A stretch of 64,000 nucleotides of DNA from contig DDWM01000022.1 of assembly GCA_002345925.1 (NCBI GenBank), forward strand, positions 1 to 64,000, written 5' to 3'. Of this stretch, positions 52,469 through 61,677 are shown piece after piece. The translations under genes were made by a program, and so were the position numbers. A model generated the notes under the pieces. That model searched no databases, was not told where the DNA came from, and saw only the letters and a program-made list of their open reading frames with translations. The DNA is from Actinobacteria bacterium UBA2286 (GTDB lineage: Bacteria > Actinomycetota > Coriobacteriia > Anaerosomatales > Anaerosomataceae). Every line of letters starts with the position of its first letter. Within the stretch, counting starts at the first letter, position 1.

Positions 52469-53785
52469 CTAATCAACCTGGAACATGTGCACGGAGTCCT
52501 CCAGGCGCCGGGCCATGTCGGCCAGCTCCTGTGCCGAGGACGAGATCTCTTCCATACACGCGGTCTGCTGCTCGGCTGCGGCAGCAGTCTCTTCAGCAGA
52601 CGCTGCGTTCTCCTCGACGACTGCGGCGATGTCGTGCATCGCGCGGTCTACATCTACGGTGCGCTGCGCCTGGCCGGACATCGCGGCCGCGATTTCCTCG
52701 GCAAGGGTGGCTGTGCGCGAGACGGCTTCGGTGATCTGGCGAAGCGCGTCGCCGGAGCGGCCGACGACCTCGGTGCCTTTGGCGACCTCTGCGGTGCCTA
52801 TCTGCATGTACTTGAGAGCCTTCGCGGTCTCAGTCTGCACATCCTTGATGAGCTCACCGATCTGTTCGGCCGCTTTGCCGGAGCCCTCTGCAAGCTTTCG
52901 GACTTCCTCTGCAACTACCGAGAAGCCGCGTCCGGACTCGCCGGCACGTGCGGCCTCGATGGCAGCGTTGAGCGAGAGCAGGTTCGTTTGGTCGGCGATC
53001 GAGGTGATGACATCGACTATGTTGCCGATCTCCTCGGAACGATGGCCGAGCACCTCGACTGAACCCGCAAGGGTCTCGATGGCCTGGCGGACCTCGGCGA
53101 TCTTGATGATCGCTTCATCGGTGGCCGCCTCGCCGAGAACGGACGCCTTGGCGGCTTCTTCGCTCGTCTTGCTCGCTTCATCGGCACGGCGCGCAACTTC
53201 GCCGACTGTCTTGGTAATGGCCTCGATCGCCGAAGATGTCTCCTCGACCTTGCGAGACTGCAGCTCGGCGCCGTGAGCGATTTGCTGAACCGAGGACGAG
53301 ATTTCCATCGACGACGAGTTGATCTCTTCCGACGATGCCGAGAGCTGGGTCGCGGCGTTTGTGACCGACTCGGCTGAGCGACGCACGTTGCCGGCGATGT
53401 CGGCGAGGGACTCGATGAGGCTGTTGCACTCCTCGGCAAGCACGCCGATCTCATCCGGGCGGATTACTGCCGCACGCACTGTCAGATCGCCGTTGCCAGC
53501 CTCGATCATGGTTGCGCCGAGCCCCCGAAGTGGATCCAGGACCCTGCGCTTGAACACCCAACGCCAGGCCAACGATCCGGGTATGGCGCATATCGCCATG
53601 GCAATCGCGCCGACGATTGCGACATACATCAAGTCGTACGGAGGCATTCTGAGAACGAGGAGTGCGAATGCGCCCGTCACTACCAGGCCTATGAATACAG
53701 CAGGCCCGATCGTAAGCCATGTGTACATGGTGAAAGTGAAAGACAACCCCCGCTTAACCGAGCTGTTGCGGTGCTCCCTCTGCAT
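52469..53785 (-). CDS. Methyl-accepting chemotaxis protein with HAMP
   Basis: The 438 aa have two membrane helices (~25-47, ~53-75) with a very short loop, a HAMP domain ([14 protein letters not shown]...) and a signalling coiled coil with the hairpin tip [21 protein letters not shown]. No external sensor domain, so sensing may be at the membrane. GGAGGG lies 9 bases upstream. It is followed by cheW and the rest of the operon. Confidence 0.92.
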   Translation of the reverse strand: MQREHRNSSVKRGLSFTFTMYTWLTIGPAVFIGLVVTGAFALLVLRMPPYDLMYVAIVGAIAMAICAIPGSLAWRWVFKRRVLDPLRGLGATMIEAGNGDLTVRAAVIRPDEIGVLAEECNSLIESLADIAGNVRRSAESVTNAATQLSASSEEINSSSMEISSSVQQIAHGAELQSRKVEETSSAIEAITKTVGEVARRADEASKTSEEAAKASVLGEAATDEAIIKIAEVRQAIETLAGSVEVLGHRSEEIGNIVDVITSIADQTNLLSLNAAIEAARAGESGRGFSVVAEEVRKLAEGSGKAAEQIGELIKDVQTETAKALKYMQIGTAEVAKGTEVVGRSGDALRQITEAVSRTATLAEEIAAAMSGQAQRTVDVDRAMHDIAAVVEENAASAEETAAAAEQQTACMEEISSSAQELADMARRLEDSVHMFQVD

Positions 53786-53813
53786 GCTGCGGTTCCCTCC
53801 TCAAGTGAACGCC

Positions 53814-53830
53814 GTGACCAGCTGGGTCAC
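53814..53830. repeat. Inverted repeat between cheR and the receptor gene
   Basis: GTGACC-AGCTG-GGTCAC is a perfect 6-bp dyad in the 73-base gap. It may be an operator or a weak terminator; no T run follows it. Confidence 0.35.
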
Positions 53831-53858
53831 CTTGACAACAATAACAGAAGCCAAGCGC

Positions 53859-54704
53859 TCACCGCAGCTTCAGCGGCTTGCGATAGATGCGCTCTCGACC
53901 ACTGACGAGCTCATAATCGTGTTCCACCTGCGGGCCGATTCTCTCGCTACGTCCGAGTACAAGATAGCCGCCTCGTGCCAACGCCGACCAGAACACACCG
54001 AGCACCCGTTCTTGCTCTTCGCGATTGAAGTAGATGAACACGTTGCGACAGAAGATCACGTCCACTACATGTATCGGCTTGTCTTCGAATAGGTTCAAGT
54101 AATCGAACTTGCAGAGGCGCGCGACTTCGGGCTTGATCTTGAAGTGATCAGCCTTCACATCCAGGTAGCGCTGCTGGTCCACTCGCGGGATCTGATCGAT
54201 CATAGAGATGTCGTACTCGGCACGCCTGGCAACTGCAAGCGCATTGCGGTCAAGATCCGTACCGAGAATGGTGAGCAGGAAGTCCGTCGACATAGGTCCC
54301 ATTGCCGAGAGGAACGACATGGCGAGCGAGTACGGCTCTTGCCCTGTCGCGCAACCTGCCGACCACACGCGGATCATGCGCTGATGCCGCGCGGCCTTCT
54401 CGGTGAGCAGCGCCGGGAGTATCTCTTTGCGGAAGAGCTCAAAGACCGTCGCGTCTCGGAAGAACTGCGTCACATTGATCGTGAGCGTGTCGAGAAGCTT
54501 GGCGTACTCTTCAGGGTGCTCATCGAGGTAAATCGCGTACTGGCGGTAGGTGTGCAGGTTCAGGGCATGGAGACGCGCAGCGAGACGCCGCTCTACATAC
54601 CGCGGGCGATACTGCGCCATGTCGAGCCCCCGCGCGTCGCGGATCTTGTCGAGTAGGCGCGTCAGGTTTCCCCGGTACACCGCATCGGCCTGTCGGCCCT
54701 CCAT
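53859..54704 (-). CDS. cheR: Chemotaxis methyltransferase CheR
   Basis: The 281 aa have an N-terminal helical domain (YRPRYVERRLAARL) and a SAM-binding domain (VWSAGCATGQEPYSLAM, FCRNVFIYFN). It methylates receptor glutamates. The ATG at 54704 has GGGGGTG upstream. It is the first gene of the che operon as read on the minus strand. Confidence 0.94.
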   Translation of the reverse strand: MEGRQADAVYRGNLTRLLDKIRDARGLDMAQYRPRYVERRLAARLHALNLHTYRQYAIYLDEHPEEYAKLLDTLTINVTQFFRDATVFELFRKEILPALLTEKAARHQRMIRVWSAGCATGQEPYSLAMSFLSAMGPMSTDFLLTILGTDLDRNALAVARRAEYDISMIDQIPRVDQQRYLDVKADHFKIKPEVARLCKFDYLNLFEDKPIHVVDVIFCRNVFIYFNREEQERVLGVFWSALARGGYLVLGRSERIGPQVEHDYELVSGRERIYRKPLKLR

Positions 54705-54790
54705 CACACCCCCGTTGTACGTAAGTATCCTCGCCATTGTAGAATATGCGGCAACCAACCGGCAGGTTCATCTGCGCGCAAGGAGAATTC

Positions 54791-55828
54791 ATGTCCCGGG
54801 CATCCACTTCCGTACGTATCCTGGCGATGTTCACCGCCCTGCTGCTCTTCGCGCTTGCAGGCGGCTCCGCATTCGCCGTGGCCGACGACTTCGCTGCCCG
54901 TGAGATCCTGCCCGCTGGTGCATCGGTTGAGGGAGAGGCACTCGGAGGTCTTACACGCGCCGAAGCAATCGACGTAGTGCGTCAGAAAGTCGCCGAGCCG
55001 CTCGCCCAGCCACTGACGGTGTCGCACGGCGCGAAGACATTCACACTCGATGCCGGATCGATGATCACAGTCGACGTTGAAGGCATGGTTGAGACGGCGT
55101 TCGAACCGAAGGCCACCGCATCGCTCACGGCCCGCGTTGGCGCGCGTGTCATGGAACGCACAACCGGTCTTGCTGTAGCACCAGCGATCACGGTCGATGA
55201 GGCCGCACTGGATGCATGGATTGCCGACGTCGCGTCAAAGATCGACACCGCGCCTGCGGATGCCGAGATGGTCGTGGCGGGCAATACGCTCAAGACGATT
55301 CCTGCACGCAGCGGCGCATTGGTCGATCGCAGCGGTGCGAAAGAGGCGATCATCGCCGCGCTGAATGATGGCATCAAGAACGTCGATTTGCCTGTTGCCA
55401 TCACAGAACCGGAAATCGCCGAGGCGGATCTTGGCTCGACGATTCTCGTACGACGCTCGCTTCGCAAGCTGTACCTGTACGATCACGGGAAACTCGTGAA
55501 AACGTACTCGATCGCAGTGGGTACTCCGAGCTATCCGACTCCGCTCGGCGATTTTGAGATCACACTGAAGCGGTACCGTCCAACGTGGAGCAACCCGGGG
55601 TCCGATTGGGCGAAAGACATGCCCGCGTACATCGGGCCAGGACCGGGCAACCCGCTCGGCACGCGCGCGCTCAACCTCAATGCCTCGGGTATCCGGATCC
55701 ACGGGACTTCAAGCGACTACTCGATCGGCAGCGCTGCTTCACACGGGTGTATGCGCATGCACATGTGGGACGTCGAGGATCTTTACCCTCGCGTTGAGGT
55801 CGGCACGCCGGTCCACATCATCCGCTAG
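54791..55828 (+). CDS. Exported L,D-transpeptidase (YkuD)
   Basis: The 345 aa have a signal or anchor helix (~10-30), a peptidoglycan-binding/VanW-type spacer domain (~35-225) and a YkuD domain with the active motif HGTSSDYSIG...SHGCMRM. It forms 3-3 cross-links or attaches proteins to the wall. AAGGAG lies 5 bases before the ATG. Its stop overlaps the convergent DUF3343 stop (CTAG). Confidence 0.9.
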   Translation: MSRASTSVRILAMFTALLLFALAGGSAFAVADDFAAREILPAGASVEGEALGGLTRAEAIDVVRQKVAEPLAQPLTVSHGAKTFTLDAGSMITVDVEGMVETAFEPKATASLTARVGARVMERTTGLAVAPAITVDEAALDAWIADVASKIDTAPADAEMVVAGNTLKTIPARSGALVDRSGAKEAIIAALNDGIKNVDLPVAITEPEIAEADLGSTILVRRSLRKLYLYDHGKLVKTYSIAVGTPSYPTPLGDFEITLKRYRPTWSNPGSDWAKDMPAYIGPGPGNPLGTRALNLNASGIRIHGTSSDYSIGSAASHGCMRMHMWDVEDLYPRVEVGTPVHIIR

Positions 55829-56070
55829 AGGACGCGATCCTGCATCCGGACGCGTGCGGTCCAACTGCACCCTGCGCTTGTGAGCGCTGACTCAGCGTCC
55901 TCCGCGACATCCTCGGGCACTCTGAGCGCAATGCCGCACAGCGCTCCTAGGCTCTTTGGGGTTGGAATGGTCGCGTGGATGATATCTGCCTCGAGGAGAG
56001 TTCGCTCCCCGACGAGCGCATCGTGCGTGGTCGCGAATCCGTAGACGATGAACGGTGCCATCTGAATCAC
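55825..56070 (-). CDS. DUF3343 protein, putative selenium/sulfur carrier
   Basis: The 81 aa match DUF3343, a small family often found with YedF, SelD and the EF2568-type desulfurase in selenium-using genomes. The Cys in ALCGIALRV is a possible carrier residue, as is the one in TSAGCSW. The GTG start overlaps the desulfurase stop (GTGA), so it ends the molybdenum/selenium operon. Confidence 0.75.
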   Translation of the reverse strand: MIQMAPFIVYGFATTHDALVGERTLLEADIIHATIPTPKSLGALCGIALRVPEDVAEDAESALTSAGCSWTARVRMQDRVL

Positions 56071-57230
56071 GCGCAGAGTTCGTGCATTGCGCGGATGGCG
56101 CGTTCGACGTCATGCTCCGTCACGCCGTACCCGATGCCGAAGCGCACCGCGCCGCTGCCACCGGTTCCAGCGGTAGCATGCGCCCAGGGCGCGCAGTGCA
56201 GGCCCGCCCGGACGGCGATCAGGTAGCGAGAGTCGAGCTCAAAGGCGATGCGATCGCTATCCACGCGATCGTGCACGACGCTCACAACAGGCACGCGCTC
56301 CTCGGCGGGCGGCGGGCCGAGCACCCGGAGTCCCGGTATCTCGACCAGTGCCTCATGGAGCATGCGGGTCAGTCGACGTTCTGTCGCGCGGATGGCGTCA
56401 CCCTCTGCCGAGAGTAGCCGAGCCGCAGCGCCCAAACCGGCGATGCCCGGAGTGTTGGGGGTTCCCGCCTCATAGCGATCCGGGCGCGCAACTGGCTGCA
56501 CCGGGTCTTCCGAATTGGAGCCGCCCCCGCCTTGTACGAGTTCAACGGGTTCCACGCCGGGCGCAAGATAGAGCACGCCAACGCCCTGCGGGCCGAGCAG
56601 CCCTTTGTGTCCAGAGGCGACGTAGGCGTCGGCGCCGAGCGCCGCAAGGTTCACTTTGAGATGACCTGCGCCCTGAGCGCCGTCGACAACAAGGTACGCG
56701 CCGACTTCGTGCGCGATATCGGCAAGGTCACCGACCGGCTGTATCGTGCCGAGCACGTTCGATGCGTGCTGACACACGACGACGCGAGTGGGCGCCTCGG
56801 CAATCACACGCTCAACGTCGTAGGGGTCGATACGGCCGGCCTGGTCCGCCTGCACGACATCAACGCGCACGCCCGCCGCAGCGAGCGCATGTAGCGGACG
56901 CGCGACCGCATTGTGCTCGGTTGAACCAACTACGACGCGGTCTCCCGGTTTGAGCAGCCCCTTGAGGACGAGGTTGAGTCCAGCGGTACAGCCCGGCACG
57001 AAGGCGATGTCCCGTGCGTTCGGTACGCCGAGAAGCGACGCGATATCCGTGCGTGACTCCAAGATCAGCCGCGAAGCGGCCAGCGCTATCGCGTGAGCCG
57101 AGCGCCCGGGGTTGCCCCCCGCTTTGGTGAGCGCGTGAACCACGGCATCGATGACAGGCTGCGGCTTGGGCCACGATGTGGCTGCGTGGTCGAAGTAGCT
57201 GATGCCTTCCGTGGTGCCAGCGTTACGCAT
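56067..57230 (-). CDS. Cysteine desulfurase-like aminotransferase (EF2568/TIGR01977 type)
   Basis: The 387 aa are a class V PLP enzyme: Schiff-base Lys209 in ASGHKGLLG, pyridine contacts in VDGAQGAGH, and catalytic Cys346 in RAGLHCAPWAH. It starts YFDHAATSWPKP, as the EF2568 subgroup does. That subgroup accompanies selenium-dependent molybdenum hydroxylases. It would release sulfur or selenium for FdhD, MOSC or DUF3343 partners. Its ATG lies 8 bases inside mogA. Confidence 0.88.
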   Translation of the reverse strand: MRNAGTTEGISYFDHAATSWPKPQPVIDAVVHALTKAGGNPGRSAHAIALAASRLILESRTDIASLLGVPNARDIAFVPGCTAGLNLVLKGLLKPGDRVVVGSTEHNAVARPLHALAAAGVRVDVVQADQAGRIDPYDVERVIAEAPTRVVVCQHASNVLGTIQPVGDLADIAHEVGAYLVVDGAQGAGHLKVNLAALGADAYVASGHKGLLGPQGVGVLYLAPGVEPVELVQGGGGSNSEDPVQPVARPDRYEAGTPNTPGIAGLGAAARLLSAEGDAIRATERRLTRMLHEALVEIPGLRVLGPPPAEERVPVVSVVHDRVDSDRIAFELDSRYLIAVRAGLHCAPWAHATAGTGGSGAVRFGIGYGVTEHDVERAIRAMHELCA

Positions 57231-57708
57231 GCCCGCCGCCGGCGATCATCTTGGAGGCGTGCTCTAGCTGATCTGCCACGATCCCGAATGACTCCCGGGA
57301 GGCCTTCTCGCTGCCAGGGAAGTTGATTATGAGCGTCTTGCCTCGCATCGCAGCCACGCCACGTGACAGCATCGCGCGTTTTGTGATGACCATGCTCTCG
57401 GCACGGATCGCCTCGGCGATACCAGGGACTTCGCGGTCACAGAGGCTGAGCGTCGCCTCAGGGCACACGTCGCGGGGGCCAAGGCCGGTGCCGCCGGTCG
57501 TCAGGATGACGTCGACCTCGTCGACATCGGCCATCTCGACGATCGCGGTGGCGATGGTCTCCTGGTCGTCCGGAACGACGTGATAAGCCGCGACGAACCA
57601 TCCGCGGTCTTGCGCAAGCGTGACCAGTCCCTTACCCGACGTATCCTCGGCCTCTCCGGCCGAGCGCGAGTCTGAACACGTCAGCACTCCGATGCGCAGT
57701 TCGCTCAT
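57223..57708 (-). CDS. mogA: Molybdopterin adenylyltransferase MogA/MoaB
   Basis: The 161 aa have the MoCF fold with TTGGTGLGPRDVCPEAT and the acidic loop after it. It adenylates molybdopterin before metal insertion by MoeA. Overlaps the MOSC gene by 4 bases (ATGA) and the desulfurase by 8. Confidence 0.93.
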   Translation of the reverse strand: MSELRIGVLTCSDSRSAGEAEDTSGKGLVTLAQDRGWFVAAYHVVPDDQETIATAIVEMADVDEVDVILTTGGTGLGPRDVCPEATLSLCDREVPGIAEAIRAESMVITKRAMLSRGVAAMRGKTLIINFPGSEKASRESFGIVADQLEHASKMIAGGGHA

Positions 57709-58181
57709 GCACGCTCCTCCAGGTGTTCAACCACGATCGAATCTCCACTGCGTACCGTACCACCATGACGCACGACAGCAAAAATGCCCTCCTTGGGCAT
57801 CACGCAGTCACCGGCCTGGTAGTAGATGGCGCACTTGGTGTGGCAGACCTTGCCGATCTGTGAGATCTCCATCAGCGCGTCATCGCCTACACGGATGACA
57901 CTGCCGATCGGCAGCTCCAGCAGATCGATCCCGACGGTGGTGATGTTCTCGGCAAAATCCCCGGCGGCAACATCCAGGCCCTTGGCGACCATCTTGTCGA
58001 TGGACTCCTGCGCAAGCAGGCTCACCTGACGGTGCCAGTCGCCGGCGTGCGCATCGCTCTCAAAGCCGTGATCGACGCGCAGGACACCCTCGGTTCCGGG
58101 CGTCTTGCGAACAGTCTTCTTCGCCGAGAGATTCACAGAGGTGACGGTGCCCGGTCCGGGAAGGGTGGTATCTTCGCTCAT
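57705..58181 (-). CDS. MOSC-domain protein
   Basis: The 158 aa are a stand-alone MOSC domain (ESDAHAGDWHRQVSLLAQES; GDFAENITTVGIDL; CHTKCAIYYQ). The conserved Cys in KVCHTKC could carry sulfur to the molybdenum cofactor. Such single-domain forms sit in Moco operons. The ATG overlaps the moaC stop (TGATG). Confidence 0.88.
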   Translation of the reverse strand: MSEDTTLPGPGTVTSVNLSAKKTVRKTPGTEGVLRVDHGFESDAHAGDWHRQVSLLAQESIDKMVAKGLDVAAGDFAENITTVGIDLLELPIGSVIRVGDDALMEISQIGKVCHTKCAIYYQAGDCVMPKEGIFAVVRHGGTVRSGDSIVVEHLEERA

Positions 58182-58666
58182 CAGACGTCCTCTCGCAGGT
58201 AATGGCCGGATTTCCCGCCCTCTTTTTCAAGCAGCTTGAGATCTGCGACGACCATCCCCCGGTCGACCGCCTTGCACATGTCGTAGATGGTGAGTCCTGC
58301 GACCGACGCCGCGGTGAGCGCTTCCATCTCAACGCCTGTCTTGCCGTCCGTCTCGGCGACTGCGGTGATGAGCACCGTCGCGTCGCCAGGTTCAAGGGTG
58401 ACGCTCACATGCGTGAGTGCGAGCGGGTGGCACATCGGAATGAGGTCTGCTGTGCGCTTAGAGGCCATGATGCCCGCAACGCGTGCCACAGCGAAGACGT
58501 CGCCTTTTGCCGCGCGCCCTTCGACGATCATCGCGAGCGTCTCTGGGAGCATCCGCACTTCTACCGAGGCTACAGCGCGTCTGTGAGTGACGGCCTTATC
58601 GGCAACGTCGACCATGCGTGCTGCGCCGTTCTCATCGAGGTGCGTCAAGCGTGCTGCGTCGTCCAT
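58181..58666 (-). CDS. moaC: Cyclic pyranopterin monophosphate synthase MoaC
   Basis: The 161 aa keep the MoaC signature residues in [10 protein letters not shown] and the [21 protein letters not shown] stretch (shown shortened). With MoaA it makes cPMP. GGAGG lies 6 bases before the ATG at 58666; one base separates it from moaA. Confidence 0.95.
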   Translation of the reverse strand: MDDAARLTHLDENGAARMVDVADKAVTHRRAVASVEVRMLPETLAMIVEGRAAKGDVFAVARVAGIMASKRTADLIPMCHPLALTHVSVTLEPGDATVLITAVAETDGKTGVEMEALTAASVAGLTIYDMCKAVDRGMVVADLKLLEKEGGKSGHYLREDV

Positions 58667-58667
58667 C

Positions 58668-59693
58668 TCAGCCTCCGATCTGGGACATGCGTCTGAGCGT
58701 ACCGACGCGCATATTGTGACTCTCCGGCTTGTTCGCCAATGCTCGCTGTATGAGTTCGTGGATATCGGCTTCGGTTCCTGTGCGCAGTATGGTGCGCACA
58801 TCAAGCTCATCATCGCTGAAGAGGCACGTCCGGAGACGACCGTCGGCCGTTAGCCTCAGCCTGTTGCATTCGCCACAGAAGTGATGCGAAAGCGGGGAGA
58901 TGACGCCGAGCGTACCTTTCGCACCGGGGAACCGGTAGTAGTGTGCCGGCCCCCAGCCGCCAGGGGCGTCGTCGCGTGCCACGGGCATGAGTTCTCCGAA
59001 GCCGGCCGCAGCCCCTTCGGCAGTCAACATCGCGAGCGTCTCATCCGAGGGTACGTGGTCGGCTTCTGTCCATCCTTCGCCATCCGTGGAGGCGCAGGCG
59101 ACGCCATCCTCGGCACCACCCACCGGCATGTACTCGATGAATCGCACATGCACGGGTCGGTCGAGCGTCATACGCGCGAAGCCGAGCAGGTCCTGCTCCA
59201 GGCTGCGCACCACGACGACATTGATCTTCACCGGGGCCATCCCCGCGTCAAACGCCGCCTCGATGCCAGCCAACACGTCGTCGAGCTTCCCGCCGCGCGT
59301 GATGTTCGTGTACGTCTCGGCATCAAGGGTGTCGAGCGAGATGTTCACGCGGGTGAGTCCGGCCTCGACCAACTCGGCCGCGTACTTGGGCAGAAGCGTC
59401 CCGTTCGTGGTGATTGCGATCGACTCGATCCCGGTGACGGCGCGCAGGCGCCGGACATGATCGACGATGCCGGCCCGCACGAGCGGCTCACCGCCGGTCA
59501 GTCGGATCTTGGAGATACCTTCTCCGGCCGCGACGGATGCAAACCTCTCTATCTCTTCCCACGAGAGGATCTCTTCATGACCCTTCCACGGCACGCCGTC
59601 TGGCGGCATGCAGTAGACACACCGTAGATTGCACCGGTCGGTCACGCTGATGCGGAGGTAGTCGATCCTCCGGCCGTGAGAGTCAGTCGCCAT
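58668..59693 (-). CDS. moaA: GTP 3',8-cyclase MoaA
   Basis: The 341 aa have two 4Fe-4S sites: radical SAM C21-x3-C25-x2-C28 and C-terminal CGECNRL...C, and the conserved GG tail (QIGG). It starts cofactor synthesis from GTP. AAGGAG lies 9 bases before the ATG at 59693, which is 11 bases inside mobB. Confidence 0.95.
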   Translation of the reverse strand: MATDSHGRRIDYLRISVTDRCNLRCVYCMPPDGVPWKGHEEILSWEEIERFASVAAGEGISKIRLTGGEPLVRAGIVDHVRRLRAVTGIESIAITTNGTLLPKYAAELVEAGLTRVNISLDTLDAETYTNITRGGKLDDVLAGIEAAFDAGMAPVKINVVVVRSLEQDLLGFARMTLDRPVHVRFIEYMPVGGAEDGVACASTDGEGWTEADHVPSDETLAMLTAEGAAAGFGELMPVARDDAPGGWGPAHYYRFPGAKGTLGVISPLSHHFCGECNRLRLTADGRLRTCLFSDDELDVRTILRTGTEADIHELIQRALANKPESHNMRVGTLRRMSQIGG

Positions 59694-60231
59694 TGCGCGC
59701 ATCTCCTTGCGGGGTACTGCCGGACAAGAACCGCTCTTCGATGAACCCGGCGAGCGAAGAAGCATCGCTGAGACCGAATACCGGGACACCGTCAGGGCGG
59801 AGTTCTGGGTTATCTGTTACAAGCGCAACGATTGCGCCGGGTTCGCTGATCATCTCGTCGGAACGCGCGAGCCGCGAGATCTCTATCCGGACGTTGCCGG
59901 AGCGTTTGAACCCCTCTGTGAGCAAGATGTCGCAACCTCCCGCGGCCGCCTCGGCGGCGATCTCATCGAGCGAGCGCTCGGACTCGACTCTGCGGACGAC
60001 GGCGAACTGCGTGGGCGACGAGATCATGGTCACGCGAGAGCCTGCGCGCGCATGCCGCCAGGAGTCCTTGCCGGGCTGGTCGATATCGATCTCGTGCACG
60101 TGATGCTTGCACGTGGCGACGCGCCATCCGCGCGCAGTGAGCGCTCGGATTAGGCCTTCCATGAGAGTCGTCTTGCCGGAGTCGCTCTTGCCGACCACCG
60201 AGACGACAGGGATGCCGACCCCTTCGTTCAT
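59683..60231 (-). CDS. mobB: Molybdopterin-guanine dinucleotide protein MobB
   Basis: The 182 aa are a P-loop protein with GKSDSGKTT (residues ~14-22), the CKHHVHEID motif and LLTEGFK. MobB aids MGD attachment. Its ribosome site is weak, but the small upstream gene ends one base before, so coupling is likely. Confidence 0.9.
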   Translation of the reverse strand: MNEGVGIPVVSVVGKSDSGKTTLMEGLIRALTARGWRVATCKHHVHEIDIDQPGKDSWRHARAGSRVTMISSPTQFAVVRRVESERSLDEIAAEAAAGGCDILLTEGFKRSGNVRIEISRLARSDEMISEPGAIVALVTDNPELRPDGVPVFGLSDASSLAGFIEERFLSGSTPQGDARNGD

Positions 60232-60232
60232 T

Positions 60233-60451
60233 CTAGAAGCAGCCCAGATCGCAGTTCTTGACCTTGATACCGGCAGCGTCGGCCGCAGCACCGGCGACCT
60301 TGTAAACGACACCGTGCGTCTCGGCAAGCTTGCGCAGCACCGGACAGGTGATTCGGCCGTCGACGGCCTTGGCCTTGACGGCTTCAGTCAGCTCGGGCGT
60401 GATCTGCTCGGCCCAACGTGGGTCAATGGTCTTAGGGGTGTCACTGCTCAT
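60233..60451 (-). CDS. Small conserved-looking Cys protein in Moco operon, 72 aa
   Basis: A 72-aa protein with a helix-turn-helix-like region (ITCPVLRKLAETHGV, GAAADAAGIKVKN) and a terminal NCDLGCF, three cysteines in all. I think it belongs to a family found beside moeA in anaerobes, but cannot name it. AAGGAGGG precedes its ATG at 60451, which overlaps the moeA stop (ATGA). It may be a metal-sensing helper or a carrier of sulfur or metal in the pathway. Confidence 0.75.
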   Translation of the reverse strand: MSSDTPKTIDPRWAEQITPELTEAVKAKAVDGRITCPVLRKLAETHGVVYKVAGAAADAAGIKVKNCDLGCF

Positions 60452-61677
60452 TCTGAACCCTCCTTGCGATCGATTCGGATGCACTCGGCTATAGCACCTT
60501 CCGGGAAGAACGACTCCCCTTCAGGTAGAACCAACAGGCAGTTTGCGCGATGCATGGAGCTCAGCATGGCCGAGGACTGCGCGCCCGAGAGCGTGGCGAC
60601 GTGTGTGCCGTCGGCACCGAGCGTAGCGGTCGCCCGCAGGAAGTACCGGCGGTCTGGCTTCTTCTTCACGTCGTGCGCCAACGTCACAGCGTGTCTCGGC
60701 CGATCAAGGGCCGAGTGACCCTGCATCTTGAGGATGACGGGCCGCACGAAAAGCTCGAAGCCGACCATGGTCGACGTGGGATTGCCCGGCAGGCCGAAGA
60801 ACGGCGTGCCGCCTATGGTGCCGTGCGTTTGCGGAGCGCCGGGACGCATCGCGACTTTCCAGAAGTCCATCTTCCCGATCCGCTCAAGCACGTCTTTGAC
60901 GACATCGTAGTCGCCCATGCTGACACCACCGGTGCTGACCATGAGATCGAACTCGGGAGCGCGTGAGAGGATCGACGTCGTGTGCTCGACAGTATCGCGA
61001 GCGACCTCGAGCACGATTGGCTCACCGCCCGCGTCCAGCACTTGAGCAGCCAGCGAGTAAGAGTTGGAGTTGCGAATCTTTCCCGGGCCGGGGTACTCGT
61101 CGATCGCGACCAGCTCATCGCCGGTCGCGACGATGGCGACTCGCGGACGGCGGTACACGAGCGGCGTCGCGCACCCGACAGCGGCCATCAGCCCGACGGC
61201 CGCAGGGCTCACGACCTCACCTGCCGACAGAACTACCTCGCCAGAGCGCACGTCCTCGGCTTTGCGGCGAATGTTCTCGCCGGCGCGCACCGTCGCCATG
61301 ATGACAGCCACCGCGCCGCCATCTTCTTCGGCAGTACGCTCTACCATGACAACCGCGTCGGCACCATCGGGCACCGGAGCGCCGGTCATTATGCGAGTGG
61401 CCTCGCCGGGGCCCACGGCAGCCGTCGGAAACGCCCCCGCAGGCACGTGCTCCACTACACGCAGACGCACGGGCGTCAGCTCACTTGCGCCCGCAAGATC
61501 GCCAGCACGAACGGCGTAGCCATCCATCGCCGAGTTGTCGAACGGCGCAACATCTATATCCGAGACGATATCTGCAGCGAGCACGCGGCCGATGGACTCG
61601 AGGGTGCTGACACGCTCGGTCTCAAGGACGGCGATTCCAGAGAGGACCTTCTCGCGAGCTTCTTCGACTGATATCAC
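60448..61677 (-). CDS. moeA: Molybdopterin molybdenumtransferase MoeA
   Basis: The 409 aa have all MoeA domains: FDNSAMDGYAVR (domain II/III), the MoCF-like domain with STGGVSMGDYD and GLPGNPTSTMVGFE, and the C-terminal domain IV. It inserts molybdate (or tungstate) into adenylated molybdopterin. The GTG start overlaps the fdhD stop (GTGA). Confidence 0.95.
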   Translation of the reverse strand: MISVEEAREKVLSGIAVLETERVSTLESIGRVLAADIVSDIDVAPFDNSAMDGYAVRAGDLAGASELTPVRLRVVEHVPAGAFPTAAVGPGEATRIMTGAPVPDGADAVVMVERTAEEDGGAVAVIMATVRAGENIRRKAEDVRSGEVVLSAGEVVSPAAVGLMAAVGCATPLVYRRPRVAIVATGDELVAIDEYPGPGKIRNSNSYSLAAQVLDAGGEPIVLEVARDTVEHTTSILSRAPEFDLMVSTGGVSMGDYDVVKDVLERIGKMDFWKVAMRPGAPQTHGTIGGTPFFGLPGNPTSTMVGFELFVRPVILKMQGHSALDRPRHAVTLAHDVKKKPDRRYFLRATATLGADGTHVATLSGAQSSAMLSSMHRANCLLVLPEGESFFPEGAIAECIRIDRKEGSE

